Below, in pieces: positions 17,666 through 26,764 of a stretch of DNA of 64,000 nt (its first letter is position 1; each line of letters opens with the position of its first letter). The position numbers and the translations under genes were made by a program. The notes below the pieces were generated by a model. The model had not been told where the DNA came from. It did no database searches and saw only the letters and a program-made list of their open reading frames with translations. This DNA is from Bradyrhizobium sp. WSM3983 (GTDB taxonomy: Bacteria > Pseudomonadota > Alphaproteobacteria > Rhizobiales > Xanthobacteraceae), in NCBI RefSeq assembly GCF_000473045.1, contig NZ_AXAY01000009.1, positions 124,001 through 188,000 on the forward strand, given 5' to 3'.

Positions 17666-18982
17666 ATGGTCGATCAGGCAAGTGCCACCCAACTGCATCT
17701 CGCCGGCGCGACGATGGATCGATCCGAGCCGCGACCAGCGTTCAGGAAGTTCATCGCCGCCGCGACGGTCGGCAACATCTTCGAATGGTATGATTGGGGC
17801 GTCTTCGCTTTCGTCGTCACCTACATCGCGCGAAATTTCTTTCCTTCGCAAGATCCCACTGCTGCGTTGCTATCAACCTTCGCAACTTTCGGTGCAGGTT
17901 TCGTGGCACGACCAGCCGGAGCTCTATTGATCGGTTCGATTGGCGACCGATTCGGCCGCAAAACGGCGCTCATGGCGACGATCTACGTCATGGCAATCGG
18001 AACGGTCGGCACTGCCCTTATCCCGACCTTCAACACTATCGGTGTCTGGGCTCCCGTCCTGCTTGTATGCGCTCGCCTGCTGCAAGGCATCTCCACGGGA
18101 GGCGAGCTTGGTGGTTCTCTCGCGTTCATCATCGAGTGGGCGCCGCGTCATCTGCGCGGTTTCTACGGAAGCTTCCAGCAGGCATCCACCATCGTCGGTT
18201 TGCTGATCGGCTCGGCGGTTTCCGCCGTGTTGAATAGTATTTTGACCCCGGATCAGATGGCCGAATGGGGGTGGCGCGTCCCATTCATCATAGGGGGCGT
18301 CCTGCTCCCCATCGGCATCTGGATGCGCCGCGACCTTGAAGACACTCCCGCCTTCCTGGAGTCGAAAACGTCGAAAGCCGAGCAAACGTCTTTTCAGACG
18401 GGTGCCATCATGGTCCTGCGGGCCGTTGGGTTCGGAATTTGTTGGACGACATGTCAGTATCTGATCCTTAGCTACTTGGCGACCTTTACCGCCATGCAGG
18501 GAGGATTGACCGAGAGCCAGGCGCTCTGGTCGCACACGACCGGTCTCATCTGCGCAATCGTCTTTACGCCTATATGGGGCTTCCTGTCCGACAGGATCGG
18601 ACGCAAACCGCTTCTCGTCGCCGTGAATCTGTTCTTCTCGATCGTGGGCTATTTCATCTTTTCGTTCATCTCGTCTGCTCCCGGGTTGGCCTGGATCGTT
18701 GCAGTACAGTGCGTCATTGGAGCCGTCATGGCCATTCATACCGGCGTGGGCCCCGCCGCCATCACGGAAATCTTTCCCACCAAATCCCGTTCGTTCTTGA
18801 ACTCTCTCGCCTTCGCGTTGGTCGTGACGATCTTCGGCGGATTTTCGCCCTACGTGGCCACTTGGCTGATCCACACGACGGGATCTCCGATCTCGCCTTC
18901 ATACTTGTTGATCGCAACCGGCCTGATCGCCGCTGCTACGGTTGCAGTGTCGAAAGAGACGGCTCACGAAGAGCTGTCGTAG
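17666..18982 (+). CDS. MFS transporter, metabolite:H+ symporter (MHS) type
   Basis: 438 residues with 12 predicted membrane segments. The first segment has the MHS hallmark GNIFEWYDWGVFAFV. The loop after TM2 is GDRFGRKTALM and the matching loop in the second half is SDRIGRKPLLV. Family members (KgtP, ProP, ShiA, PcaT-like) bring carboxylates, betaines or aromatic acids into the cell with protons. Position between an LLM oxygenase and a reductase/hydrolase pair suggests import of that pathway's substrate. Confidence 0.88.
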   Translation: MVDQASATQLHLAGATMDRSEPRPAFRKFIAAATVGNIFEWYDWGVFAFVVTYIARNFFPSQDPTAALLSTFATFGAGFVARPAGALLIGSIGDRFGRKTALMATIYVMAIGTVGTALIPTFNTIGVWAPVLLVCARLLQGISTGGELGGSLAFIIEWAPRHLRGFYGSFQQASTIVGLLIGSAVSAVLNSILTPDQMAEWGWRVPFIIGGVLLPIGIWMRRDLEDTPAFLESKTSKAEQTSFQTGAIMVLRAVGFGICWTTCQYLILSYLATFTAMQGGLTESQALWSHTTGLICAIVFTPIWGFLSDRIGRKPLLVAVNLFFSIVGYFIFSFISSAPGLAWIVAVQCVIGAVMAIHTGVGPAAITEIFPTKSRSFLNSLAFALVVTIFGGFSPYVATWLIHTTGSPISPSYLLIATGLIAAATVAVSKETAHEELS

Positions 18983-18996
18983 CGGCGGGCGCAAAA

Positions 18997-20079
18997 ATGA
19001 TTGATCGGGTTTGCATCTGGGGAGCGGGCGCAATCGGAGGCATTGTGGGGGCCCACCTCGCACGCGCCGGACAAGATACGCTCCTGGTCGATGTGGCCGA
19101 CGAGCACGTGGAGCGGATCGCTTCGAAGGGGCTTACGATAGATGGCCCGTTGGGGCACTTCTCGATCGACATTTCCGCTACCAAACCGGAAAGACTGAAC
19201 GGAAAATTCGGTGTCATCTTGCTCGCCGTCAAGTCGCAGCATACGAAAGATGCTTGTCTGGCGTTATTCCCGCATCTCGCATCGGACGGCTACGTCGTTT
19301 CACTCCAGAACGGACTGAACGAGCCGATAATCGCCAATATCGTCGGTCGCGATCGCACTGTCGGCGGCTTCGTCAATTTCGGCGGAGACTATCTGGAACC
19401 GGGGCGAATCACTTATGGACTTCGCGGGACAGTTGCTGTCGGAGAGCTCGATGGCACGATCACGCCGCGCCTCGAAGATCTCAATCAGTGCCTTAGGCTG
19501 TTCGAAGAAAGTGCGATAATAAGCCCCAACATCATGGGCTATCTCTGGGGTAAGGCGGCTTATGGCGCAATACTTACCGCTTCCGCGCTGACCCATGCTC
19601 CGATAGCCGACTTCATTGGCAGTCCGAAGCGGCGCGTACTCCTGAAAAAGCTCGCCCAAGAAGTGCTGGATGTCGCTCTGGCGGAAGGTGCTTCCCCGCT
19701 TGGATTCGATACCTTCGAGCCCGCGGCCTTTATCGCGCGCGATGATATCGCGATGAACGCAAGTCTCGATGCGTTGGCCGCCTTCAACCGTGGAACCGGG
19801 AAGACTCACAGCGGAATCTGGCGCGATCTCGCGGTCCGAAAGCGGCCGACCGAGGTAGCTGCGCAGTTCCAGCCCATCGAACAAATCGCGCGGCGGCACG
19901 ATCTAGGGGTGCCACTTTTCAAGGCCCTTGTTGAGTTGATCAACACTGTCGAGATCGGTCACCGCGAACAGGGGGAAGAGCTTGCCGATGAACTCTGTCG
20001 TCGTTCGGAAATCCCGTTAAGCGACCTTCGATCGGCACCAGCTCGATCTTCGAAACAATCATCTGAGGCTTTGAAATGA
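18997..20079 (+). CDS. 2-dehydropantoate 2-reductase (ketopantoate reductase)-family protein
   Basis: 360 residues from the ATG at 18997, which begins 14 bases after the MFS stop; a longer open frame upstream is antisense noise. The N-terminus is a Rossmann motif (CIWGAGAIGGIVGAHLARAG). The expected lysine segment LAVKSQHT follows, and the C-terminal domain contains WGKAAYGAILTASALT with the catalytic-lysine helix. True PanE proteins are about 300 residues, so this longer form likely acts on a pathway 2-oxo or hydroxy acid rather than on pantoate. The next gene overlaps it by 4 bases. Confidence 0.85.
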   Translation: MIDRVCIWGAGAIGGIVGAHLARAGQDTLLVDVADEHVERIASKGLTIDGPLGHFSIDISATKPERLNGKFGVILLAVKSQHTKDACLALFPHLASDGYVVSLQNGLNEPIIANIVGRDRTVGGFVNFGGDYLEPGRITYGLRGTVAVGELDGTITPRLEDLNQCLRLFEESAIISPNIMGYLWGKAAYGAILTASALTHAPIADFIGSPKRRVLLKKLAQEVLDVALAEGASPLGFDTFEPAAFIARDDIAMNASLDALAAFNRGTGKTHSGIWRDLAVRKRPTEVAAQFQPIEQIARRHDLGVPLFKALVELINTVEIGHREQGEELADELCRRSEIPLSDLRSAPARSSKQSSEALK

Positions 20080-21482
20080 CTTCTTCTCGTGATGCAGCGA
20101 TCAGTGCGGCGAAAGCAAGCTACGACGCCGGCGAGTTTCTTAGTCGCCTCAAAGACCTCGTTGCTGTGCCGACCGAAAGCCATCCTCCGGAGCACAAGGA
20201 GGATTTGGTTCGTTACTGCAGCGAGGTGCTCGGTCCATTGGTCGAGTCGTTGGGGTTTTCGGTCTCGATCCTCGATAACCCGGAGCACCACCACGGGCCC
20301 GTGATGCTCGGGACCCGTATAGAGGATGCATCGCTTCCAACCGTGCTGATCTATGGGCACGGAGATGTCGTGCGAGCCATGCCGCAGAGGTGGAGGTCCG
20401 ACCTGGATCCGTGGACTGTTAAGGTCGAAGGCGACAAGATCTACGGTCGGGGCGTGGTGGACAACAAGGGTCAACATCTGCTTGCCATCGAGGCCTTGCG
20501 CGCGGTGCTCTCGGTTCGTGGACGATTGGGCTTCAATGCGAAGATCTTCGTCGAGACAGGCGAAGAGGCCGGTTCTCCGGGCCTGCGCGGCATACTCCAG
20601 CGTCATCGGAAGGCTTGCGCAGCGGATGTCTTCATAGCTCTCGATGGTTTACGCCAAGCGATCTCGATACCGGAGGTAACCCTCGGGACTCGAGGAGGCG
20701 TTGCGATGGATCTAGTCGTGAATCTCCGCGAGGGCGGGTTTCATTCAGGCCATTGGGGAGGGCTTCTCACCGATCCTGCGGTCATTTTGTCGCATGCAAT
20801 CGCGAGCATCATTTCGCGAGACGGCCGAATTCTGGTGGAGGGATGGACTCCGGCCGCGATCCCCGCAGATGTGCGCAACGCATGTGCCAAGATCGTGGTC
20901 GATGAGCTGCCGAATGGACCATCGCCGGATCCTCAGTGGGGCGAACCCGGCCTCACCCGCGCAGAGCGCATCTTCATGTGGACCAGCGCAGTCATACTCG
21001 CGAGCGTGTCCGGGCAACCTGATGCTCCAGTGAACGCTGTATCGGGTAGCGCGCGCGCCCGGATCCAGGTGCGGCATACAGTCGATGTACCGGCCGATGG
21101 ACTTGTGAGTGCGCTTCGAAAGCACCTCGACAAGGAGGGGTTCGACAACGTGCAGGTTTTAGCGGTCCAGGAACGAGACGCGTTTCCGGCATCGAGGACA
21201 TCGTCCGAGAATCCCTGGGTGCGGCTTGTCGTGAGATCGATGGCAGAGACAGCACGCCGACCTCCCAACGTCGTTCCCAATATCGGCGCATCGGGTCCTT
21301 CCGAGCTGTTTCGACAAGAACTCTGCACGCCCGTCTTGTGGCTCCCCTTCTCGTATGGCGGCTGCAATCAGCATGGTCCGGACGAGCACGGCTTGGCCTC
21401 GCTGTTTCGCGAAGGGATCGGTCTGATGGCCGGCGTCTGGTGGGACATCGGGAGCGCGGATCGCGCGTCGCTGCGTCGCTGA
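20076..21482 (+). CDS. M20-family metallo-amidohydrolase (paralogue 1)
   Basis: 468 residues. Metal ligands and catalytic residues of the M20 di-zinc fold are in place: YGHGDVV (His95, Asp97 as ligand and general acid), GRGVVDNKGQH (Asp129) and ETGEEAGSPGL (Glu163-Glu164). A C-terminal QHGPDEH supplies the late histidine. Family members cleave dipeptides, N-acyl or N-carbamoyl amino acids and related amides in the cytoplasm. ATGA overlap with the preceding gene shows translational coupling. It is paralogous to the M20 enzyme at 29338. Confidence 0.88.
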   Translation: MTSSRDAAISAAKASYDAGEFLSRLKDLVAVPTESHPPEHKEDLVRYCSEVLGPLVESLGFSVSILDNPEHHHGPVMLGTRIEDASLPTVLIYGHGDVVRAMPQRWRSDLDPWTVKVEGDKIYGRGVVDNKGQHLLAIEALRAVLSVRGRLGFNAKIFVETGEEAGSPGLRGILQRHRKACAADVFIALDGLRQAISIPEVTLGTRGGVAMDLVVNLREGGFHSGHWGGLLTDPAVILSHAIASIISRDGRILVEGWTPAAIPADVRNACAKIVVDELPNGPSPDPQWGEPGLTRAERIFMWTSAVILASVSGQPDAPVNAVSGSARARIQVRHTVDVPADGLVSALRKHLDKEGFDNVQVLAVQERDAFPASRTSSENPWVRLVVRSMAETARRPPNVVPNIGASGPSELFRQELCTPVLWLPFSYGGCNQHGPDEHGLASLFREGIGLMAGVWWDIGSADRASLRR

Positions 21483-21981
21483 GCAAGAGCGACCTCTGGT
21501 TTTGCAGGCGCAGAGAGAACCGTTTGGAGTGCAGTCAATTGCCCAATAGTAGTCGCAGTGAACGCTCATCATTTCGATGGATTGCTGATTGGTTGGGCAA
21601 AGTCCTGCGGAAACCCATTTCCAAAAACTCGTTCGCAATATTTGCGGATGGAGGTGGCGCCTTCACGCTCGATGAGCAGCAAAGATCACAGGACAAAGGT
21701 CAGGGTCCTACGGATAGGGACGTCGAGTAGAGAGCATCACCATTCATGCGAATGGCTGACGGAGTATGTTCTGGCGCTGCGATTTTCGCTGCACCCGATC
21801 CACCGGATGCGGAATAACTACGTATTTCGTGACAATATCGGAACATAATTGCTATTCTGCTCACTGCAGGATTATGTTTGTTTCGCCGTAAGCCGGCTTA
21901 GTGTGCGACTTGAAGCGCCCAGGCGCAGGTTGGCATCTTTCTTGCGACGCGATTGGAATGCCTATCAAGCTGGAGGTCGTG
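21483..21981. other. Intergenic region upstream of the LysR gene
   Basis: The 500 bp carry no convincing gene. The end of the preceding operon has no strong hairpin. Nearer the LysR gene is an A+T-rich promoter-like stretch with the inverted repeat at 21842-21878. Confidence 0.4.
21842..21878. promoter_or_regulatory. Inverted repeat upstream of the LysR gene
   Basis: AACATAAT (21842-21849) and ATTATGTT (21871-21878) are exact inverse complements 21 nt apart. They lie about 105-140 bp before the LysR start. They may bind the LysR protein (autoregulation) or flank its promoter. The function is inferred. Confidence 0.35.
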
Positions 21982-22917
21982 ATGGAATTTCGTCAGCTTC
22001 GCTCGTTCTGCAAGATCGTCCAGCACGGCAGCTTCACTCGCGCCGCCGAAGCCTTAAGAATTACTCAGCCCGCTCTCGGGCTTCAGATTCGAAATCTAGA
22101 GGAAGAACTGCGGGTACCGCTGCTCGTGCGCCATTCGCGAGGAGTCGAGTTGACGCCTGAGGGCAAGATATTGCTCGAACGCGCGCAGGTCATTCTGAGC
22201 AATGTCGATCAGGCCGTGCGAGCTGTCGGTGATTGCAGGACGCTTGAGAAAGGCGAAATAAGGCTCGGTCTTGCACCAAGCATGGCGGCTATGATGGCAA
22301 TCTCCCTTGCGCGGAAGGCCAACGAAAAATTGAAGCATGTCCGCTTTGAGTTTCTGGAGGCGCCCACGCCGATTTTAGCCGACTGGGTATCGGAGAAGCG
22401 GGTGGATATTGCTATCGCGTGCGAGGGTCCGCTCGATCCGAACATCATAAGAGAAGAATTGCTCCAAGAATGGCTGTATCTGGTGCAGAAGCCAATCGCC
22501 GGGGAACCGCTAATTGGTCCGTCGATTGAATTCGGCGAGCTTTCAACGATTCCGCTCGCCATTGCCGACCCTATGCTGACCAAGCTGCTCTACCACAAGC
22601 TCGTCGCGGCCGCCGAAACGGCAGGAATCACGTTGGATATCCAAAACGTGCTTCCGTCAACGGATCTCGTCAAGACGCTCGTCGAGGAGGGGCACGTCGC
22701 CACGGTGATGCCGTATGCGAATGTCCGCCGCGAATGCCAGCAGAGAACCTTGCGAGTCCGCAAGATCACGAGCCCGACCCTTACTCGGAACGCGTATCTA
22801 CTCTCGCACCGTGAGGCCTCTCCGAACAAGGCCGTGCGGGAGCTGATCCGACATGCGGTCGCGGAAGAAATCCGGGACATGCCGGAGTGTGCGACCTTGT
22901 CGGAATTCGCGCTCTAG
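21982..22917 (+). CDS. LysR-family transcriptional regulator
   Basis: 311 residues from the ATG at 21982, which follows CTGGAGGTCGTG. The N-terminal winged helix reads MEFRQLRSFCKIVQHGSFTR, then AAEALRITQPALGLQIRNLE. Residues from about 90 form the periplasmic-binding-protein-like effector domain (GEIRLGLAPSM, ILADWVSEKRVDIAIACEGP). It resembles the nitrogen assimilation/CbbR-like branch only loosely. It stands between the two LLM clusters and points at a convergent GntR gene, so it may serve either cluster. Confidence 0.9.
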   Translation: MEFRQLRSFCKIVQHGSFTRAAEALRITQPALGLQIRNLEEELRVPLLVRHSRGVELTPEGKILLERAQVILSNVDQAVRAVGDCRTLEKGEIRLGLAPSMAAMMAISLARKANEKLKHVRFEFLEAPTPILADWVSEKRVDIAIACEGPLDPNIIREELLQEWLYLVQKPIAGEPLIGPSIEFGELSTIPLAIADPMLTKLLYHKLVAAAETAGITLDIQNVLPSTDLVKTLVEEGHVATVMPYANVRRECQQRTLRVRKITSPTLTRNAYLLSHREASPNKAVRELIRHAVAEEIRDMPECATLSEFAL

Positions 22918-22944
22918 AGGTGGGACCGAAAGCGGAAATCGGCT

Positions 22945-23676
22945 CTAGATGGCGGCGGCTGGCTCGTTCGGCAAAGCGTAGCCCGACTCAACGATCGCCC
23001 TGGCCAGGACAGCTATTCTGTCGAGGTGTTCGGTAACGATCCGCTCCGCGCCTTCCTCGTCGCCGGCGACAATCGCGTCGCTCAAGATTCGAAGTGACTC
23101 GATGCCCTGTGCGCGGCCCTTTTTCTGCAACGAGATGAAGCGAATCAGCTTGATCCGGTTGTGGAGTGTACCGAGAGCCTGAGCGAGATACGGATTGCCG
23201 CTGCCAGCCGCAATCGCGCTATAGTATGTCGTGCCGGCCTCCAGCAGCTCAAACGGGGAGCCGGTCGCCTCGATTTCGTTGAGCCGCTTCACCGAACGCT
23301 GCAATGCGGCGAGATCATCCGGCCGGCGTCGGCGGGCGAACTCACGGGCCGCGAAGCTCTCGAGCAGCCGCCTAAGCGCATACAGGTGCCCCACTTCGTC
23401 AACGGTCATTGCCGTGACGACCGGGCCTCGATGAGGCGCAGTGGCAATAAGACCTTCCGCCTCCAGCAGCCTGAACGCTTCGCGCAGCGACGGTCGACTT
23501 ACCCCGGTCAATTCGCAAAGCTCGCGCTCGCGCAATTGACTGCCCGGCGGGAAGCGCCCGGTGACGATTGCTTGACGGAGACGATCAGCCACCAAGCTGC
23601 GCAGGCTGATCGCCTGACCAACCACGGAGAGGTCGTCGACTTTCATCCCGGTCATCTTCGCGTGCTCCTTCGACAT
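22945..23676 (-). CDS. GntR-family regulator, FadR/VanR (FCD) subfamily
   Basis: 243 residues. The winged helix spans about 24-92 (ADRLRQAIVTGRFPPGSQLR, ERELCELTGVSRPSLREAFR, LLEAEGLIATAPHRG). The alpha-helical FCD effector domain follows (VDEVGHLYALRRLLESFAAR; HNRIKLIRFISL carries a metal-site histidine). It is divergent from the LLM gene at 23813 with two matching operators between them, so it is the likely substrate-responsive repressor of the 23.8-37.6 kb operon. Confidence 0.9.
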   Translation of the reverse strand: MSKEHAKMTGMKVDDLSVVGQAISLRSLVADRLRQAIVTGRFPPGSQLRERELCELTGVSRPSLREAFRLLEAEGLIATAPHRGPVVTAMTVDEVGHLYALRRLLESFAAREFARRRRPDDLAALQRSVKRLNEIEATGSPFELLEAGTTYYSAIAAGSGNPYLAQALGTLHNRIKLIRFISLQKKGRAQGIESLRILSDAIVAGDEEGAERIVTEHLDRIAVLARAIVESGYALPNEPAAAI

Positions 23677-23732
23677 GCACAGCGCTTATCTCGCTCGCGA
23701 TAAGCACGCAACAAAATTACCTTACAAGATTT

Positions 23733-23782
23733 TTGTATTACAATCTGGTCATAAGCTATAATGATGATATAACATTGTACAA
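23733..23782. promoter_or_regulatory. Paired GntR/FCD operators between the regulator and the second LLM gene
   Basis: TTGTATTACAA (23733-23743) is a perfect palindrome that fits the FCD-family pattern TNGTNNNACNA. TTGTACAA (23775-23782) is a compact perfect palindrome of the same half-sites. An additional TTACAA lies just before the first. The pair sits 30-80 bp upstream of the LLM start and 57-106 bp upstream of the divergent GntR start, as expected for a repressor of both promoters. Confidence 0.6.
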
Positions 23783-23812
23783 CGGGCCGTTTCAGTCAAT
23801 AGCGGAGTTTTC

Positions 23813-24952
23813 ATGCTCAAGACCGCTCGCCGAGGCGTTGTTTCTAGCCCGCGCAAGCCGAAAGCATTCGATGGCTCGATGCGCTTTGGCCTGTTTTGGC
23901 CAGGGACGCGTACGTTGTTACCGTCAGAGAAGATCGCGGCTCTCAATCCTGATCCGCTCGACCTCAGCATCCAATTAGACCTCGCAAGCGCTTGCGAGCA
24001 TGTGGCACTAGATCTCGTGCTCCTCGGCGATGGCTACTCGCCGAGCTCGGAAGAAGGGACACGCTTCGGATTTCAGGACCCAGGGCTCCACGCTTTGACT
24101 TTGGCGGCTCCCCTGATCATGGCAACGGAGCATCTCGGCGTCATATCGACGCTCCATTCGACGTTCTTCCACCCGACGCACATAGCACGCTTCGGTGCCA
24201 ATATGGATTGGCTGAGCGGCGGTCGCTGGGGTTGGAACATCGTCAACGGCTATCGCGATTACGAGGCGAGCCTCTTCGGCTTTGAGACGCTTCCGGATAG
24301 TGCCGTTCTCTACGACGCTTCCGACGAGGCGGTTCAGATCATCGAATCGTTGTGGGACTCCTCAAAGCGCACCGAATTCTCCGGAGCGCACTATAAGTGC
24401 CATGGTAAAATGAAGGGACCGTATCCGGAAGAGCGCCCCGTGTTCGTCTGCGCCGCTGCATCGGAACGCGGAAGACGTTTTACGGCGAAGCACTGCGAGT
24501 ACATGTTCGCATCGCCGACCAAGTTGTCGGACCTGCCGCCGATCAAAGAGGATTTGGCTCTTCATGCCGCCGAAGCCAAGATCGCTCATTCGCCCGAAGT
24601 ACTCGTCGTCGCGGACCTTCTGATTCGGGACGAGTCTGGGGAAGCCAGGGAAATGTTCGACAGCCTGATGGCGAGCATCGAGACCAACGAGGCGGCCCAG
24701 AAGTGGTCGGGACAAATCGGCCGCCTCAGAAATGAAAAGAAGACGCCCTTCAAGTTTCCCTACTTCGTCGGAACGGCGACCGAGGTTGCAGAGCAGCTGA
24801 TCGAGGCAAAATCCGATTGGGGCCTCAACGGCGTGCTGTTTCGGCTTCCAGTCTGGTCTCCGCAAGAAGTCCTGCGGCTCCATCCAGTCTTCGATATCCT
24901 GGAGCGGAAGGGCGTTCGCGTCCACCCGCAGGCAAGAAATTATTCTTGGTAA
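23813..24952 (+). CDS. LLM-class FMN-dependent monooxygenase (paralogue 2)
   Basis: 379 residues, closely matching the protein at 16478 over its whole length: LVLLGDGYSPSSEEGTRFGF, GVISTLHSTFFHPTH, WGWNIVNGYRDYEASLFGFE, SERGRRFTAKHC and the shared C-terminus ARNYSW. It is expected to be the oxygenase half of a two-component flavin system. Candidate reductases lie downstream (27709 and 35502). It opens the long operon under the GntR/FCD regulator. Confidence 0.9.
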   Translation: MLKTARRGVVSSPRKPKAFDGSMRFGLFWPGTRTLLPSEKIAALNPDPLDLSIQLDLASACEHVALDLVLLGDGYSPSSEEGTRFGFQDPGLHALTLAAPLIMATEHLGVISTLHSTFFHPTHIARFGANMDWLSGGRWGWNIVNGYRDYEASLFGFETLPDSAVLYDASDEAVQIIESLWDSSKRTEFSGAHYKCHGKMKGPYPEERPVFVCAAASERGRRFTAKHCEYMFASPTKLSDLPPIKEDLALHAAEAKIAHSPEVLVVADLLIRDESGEAREMFDSLMASIETNEAAQKWSGQIGRLRNEKKTPFKFPYFVGTATEVAEQLIEAKSDWGLNGVLFRLPVWSPQEVLRLHPVFDILERKGVRVHPQARNYSW

Positions 24953-24997
24953 CAGCAGTCATCCATTCATTTCCCAACAAGCAAGGTCCAACGGAAG

Positions 24998-26752
24998 ATG
25001 ACAGCAAGCGAGCGTGAAGCTACGTCAGTACTCAAGAAAATCTGCGCTTCCGTCCAGGACACGTCGATGATGCGGCATCTCGAAGAGTTTTCTCGCCGCG
25101 TGAAGTTGTCTGGTAGCCGGGAGGAGCTCGAGAGCTTCGGGTATCTGCGCAACCAACTCGAAAGCTACGGCATCAGTACAAATCTTGTGCTGCATGATGC
25201 GTATATCAGCCTGCCGGGACAGGCACGGATCGCGATCGGAGATTGGGCGCCCGACTGCATCACCCACTCGTTCTCTCGCTCCTCTGGGCCGCGAGGCGTG
25301 GGCGGCGAGCTGATCTATGCGGGCGCTGGTGGGCCCGACGACTTCGCGAGAACGGATGCGCAAGGAAAGATCGTTCTGCTCGAAGGAATCGCAAATCCAG
25401 CCGCGAGCCTACGCGCATCCCAAGCCGGCGCCATAGGGCAGATTCATATTTCTCCGGCAAAGCACCTCTATGAGATGTGCATTTCGTCGGTCTGGGGAAA
25501 TCCAACTCCGGATCAGCTTGAGCTGCTGCCTAGGACCGTCGTGCTAAGCGTACGAAATAGCGACGGCGAGGCCCTCAAAAGTCGATTGTTGAATGGGGAA
25601 GCCGTCTCGGCGGTTCTGACGGCCGAAGTGGATACTGGCTGGCGGAAGACGCCGATGCTCGAGGCCAATCTAGAGGCTGACCATCCATTGGATGACAGCT
25701 TCGTCCTGTTCTCGGGTCATCACGACACGTGGTACTACGGTGTAATGGACAACGGGAGTGCTAACGCTGCCATGCTGGAGGCGGCGCGCATCTTCGCGTT
25801 GCATCGCCAGGATCTCCGTCGTCATCTAAGGCTCTGCTTCTGGTCCGGTCATTCGCACGGACGCTATTCGGGCTCATCCTGGTACGCGGACGTCAAGTTC
25901 AAGGAGCTCTCGACCCGTTGCGTTGCGCACGTGAATATCGACTCCATCGGAGCTCGAGGCAACACCGTGCTCTCCGATGCGCTTTCGTCGAACGAACTCT
26001 ACGCGCTCGCGGCAGAAGCAGTCAGCGCACAGGCCAACCAGAAGATCGACGGACACCGGATGAGCCGCGCCGGAGACCAATCCTTCTGGGGCATTGGCAT
26101 TCCTTCTATCTTCATGGCGATGGGCGAACAGCCGGCCGGGAACGGCGGGAGCGTCATGGGGCCTGCCATCGGCGGCGGCGGTGCTCGCAAGGGTGCCGGT
26201 TTCGGCTGGTGGTGGCATACTCCCGACGATACCCTCGACAAGATCGATCCCGAGCTCCTCGTAAGGGACACCTCGATCTACGTACATGCCATTGGACGGC
26301 TCCTGACCGACGAGATTCTGCCACTGGACATTCAGAGGCAGGTGAATGCTTTGCAGGGGGAATTGACATCGCTCGCACAAGCGCTCGAGGATCGCATGGA
26401 CATCAAGCCGGTCCTCCAAAGCGCCGGAATGTTGGGCGTCGCGGTAAAGCGCTTTCAAGAAGCGGCGAAGGTTGCTTCCCGCGATGATGCCACGAGCATC
26501 AATCGGGCTCTTATCGGCGTTACCCGAGCCTTGGTGCCGATCGACTACACCCGCGGTAGCCGCTTCGATCCTGACCCAGCCCTCCGACAGAACCCATACC
26601 CGGTACTCGATCCGCTCCGTTCCGTCGCAACTGCGACAGTAGGATCCGATCAGTTTCTCTTCGCGAGCGTGGCTGCCCGGAGGGCCGTGAATCGTGTCGC
26701 GGTCGCCATCGATGAGGCGCTTGCGGCGTTAGGTGCCACGGATAAAGATTGA
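24998..26752 (+). CDS. M28-like metallopeptidase-fold protein with an altered catalytic motif
   Basis: 584 residues. A protease-associated-like insert (PDDFARTDAQGKIVLLEGIA) precedes the M28 core. The metal site has GHHDTWYYG (His241/242, Asp243) and MDNGS (Asp251), as expected. Where M28 enzymes carry the general-base EE followed by GLxGS, this protein reads WSGHSHGRYSGSSWYA (from Trp282), so both glutamates are missing. The end of the core has the HTPDDT ligand block. It may hydrolyse an amide by a modified mechanism. No signal peptide is visible, so it is cytoplasmic. Confidence 0.8.
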   Translation: MTASEREATSVLKKICASVQDTSMMRHLEEFSRRVKLSGSREELESFGYLRNQLESYGISTNLVLHDAYISLPGQARIAIGDWAPDCITHSFSRSSGPRGVGGELIYAGAGGPDDFARTDAQGKIVLLEGIANPAASLRASQAGAIGQIHISPAKHLYEMCISSVWGNPTPDQLELLPRTVVLSVRNSDGEALKSRLLNGEAVSAVLTAEVDTGWRKTPMLEANLEADHPLDDSFVLFSGHHDTWYYGVMDNGSANAAMLEAARIFALHRQDLRRHLRLCFWSGHSHGRYSGSSWYADVKFKELSTRCVAHVNIDSIGARGNTVLSDALSSNELYALAAEAVSAQANQKIDGHRMSRAGDQSFWGIGIPSIFMAMGEQPAGNGGSVMGPAIGGGGARKGAGFGWWWHTPDDTLDKIDPELLVRDTSIYVHAIGRLLTDEILPLDIQRQVNALQGELTSLAQALEDRMDIKPVLQSAGMLGVAVKRFQEAAKVASRDDATSINRALIGVTRALVPIDYTRGSRFDPDPALRQNPYPVLDPLRSVATATVGSDQFLFASVAARRAVNRVAVAIDEALAALGATDKD

Positions 26753-26764
26753 ATTGGATAGAAA

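Noticed and set aside
17924..18874. A 316-codon minus-strand frame opposite the MFS gene
   Set aside because: The composition is highly charged and arginine/aspartate-rich, the usual mirror of a membrane protein gene. There is no ribosome site or homology.
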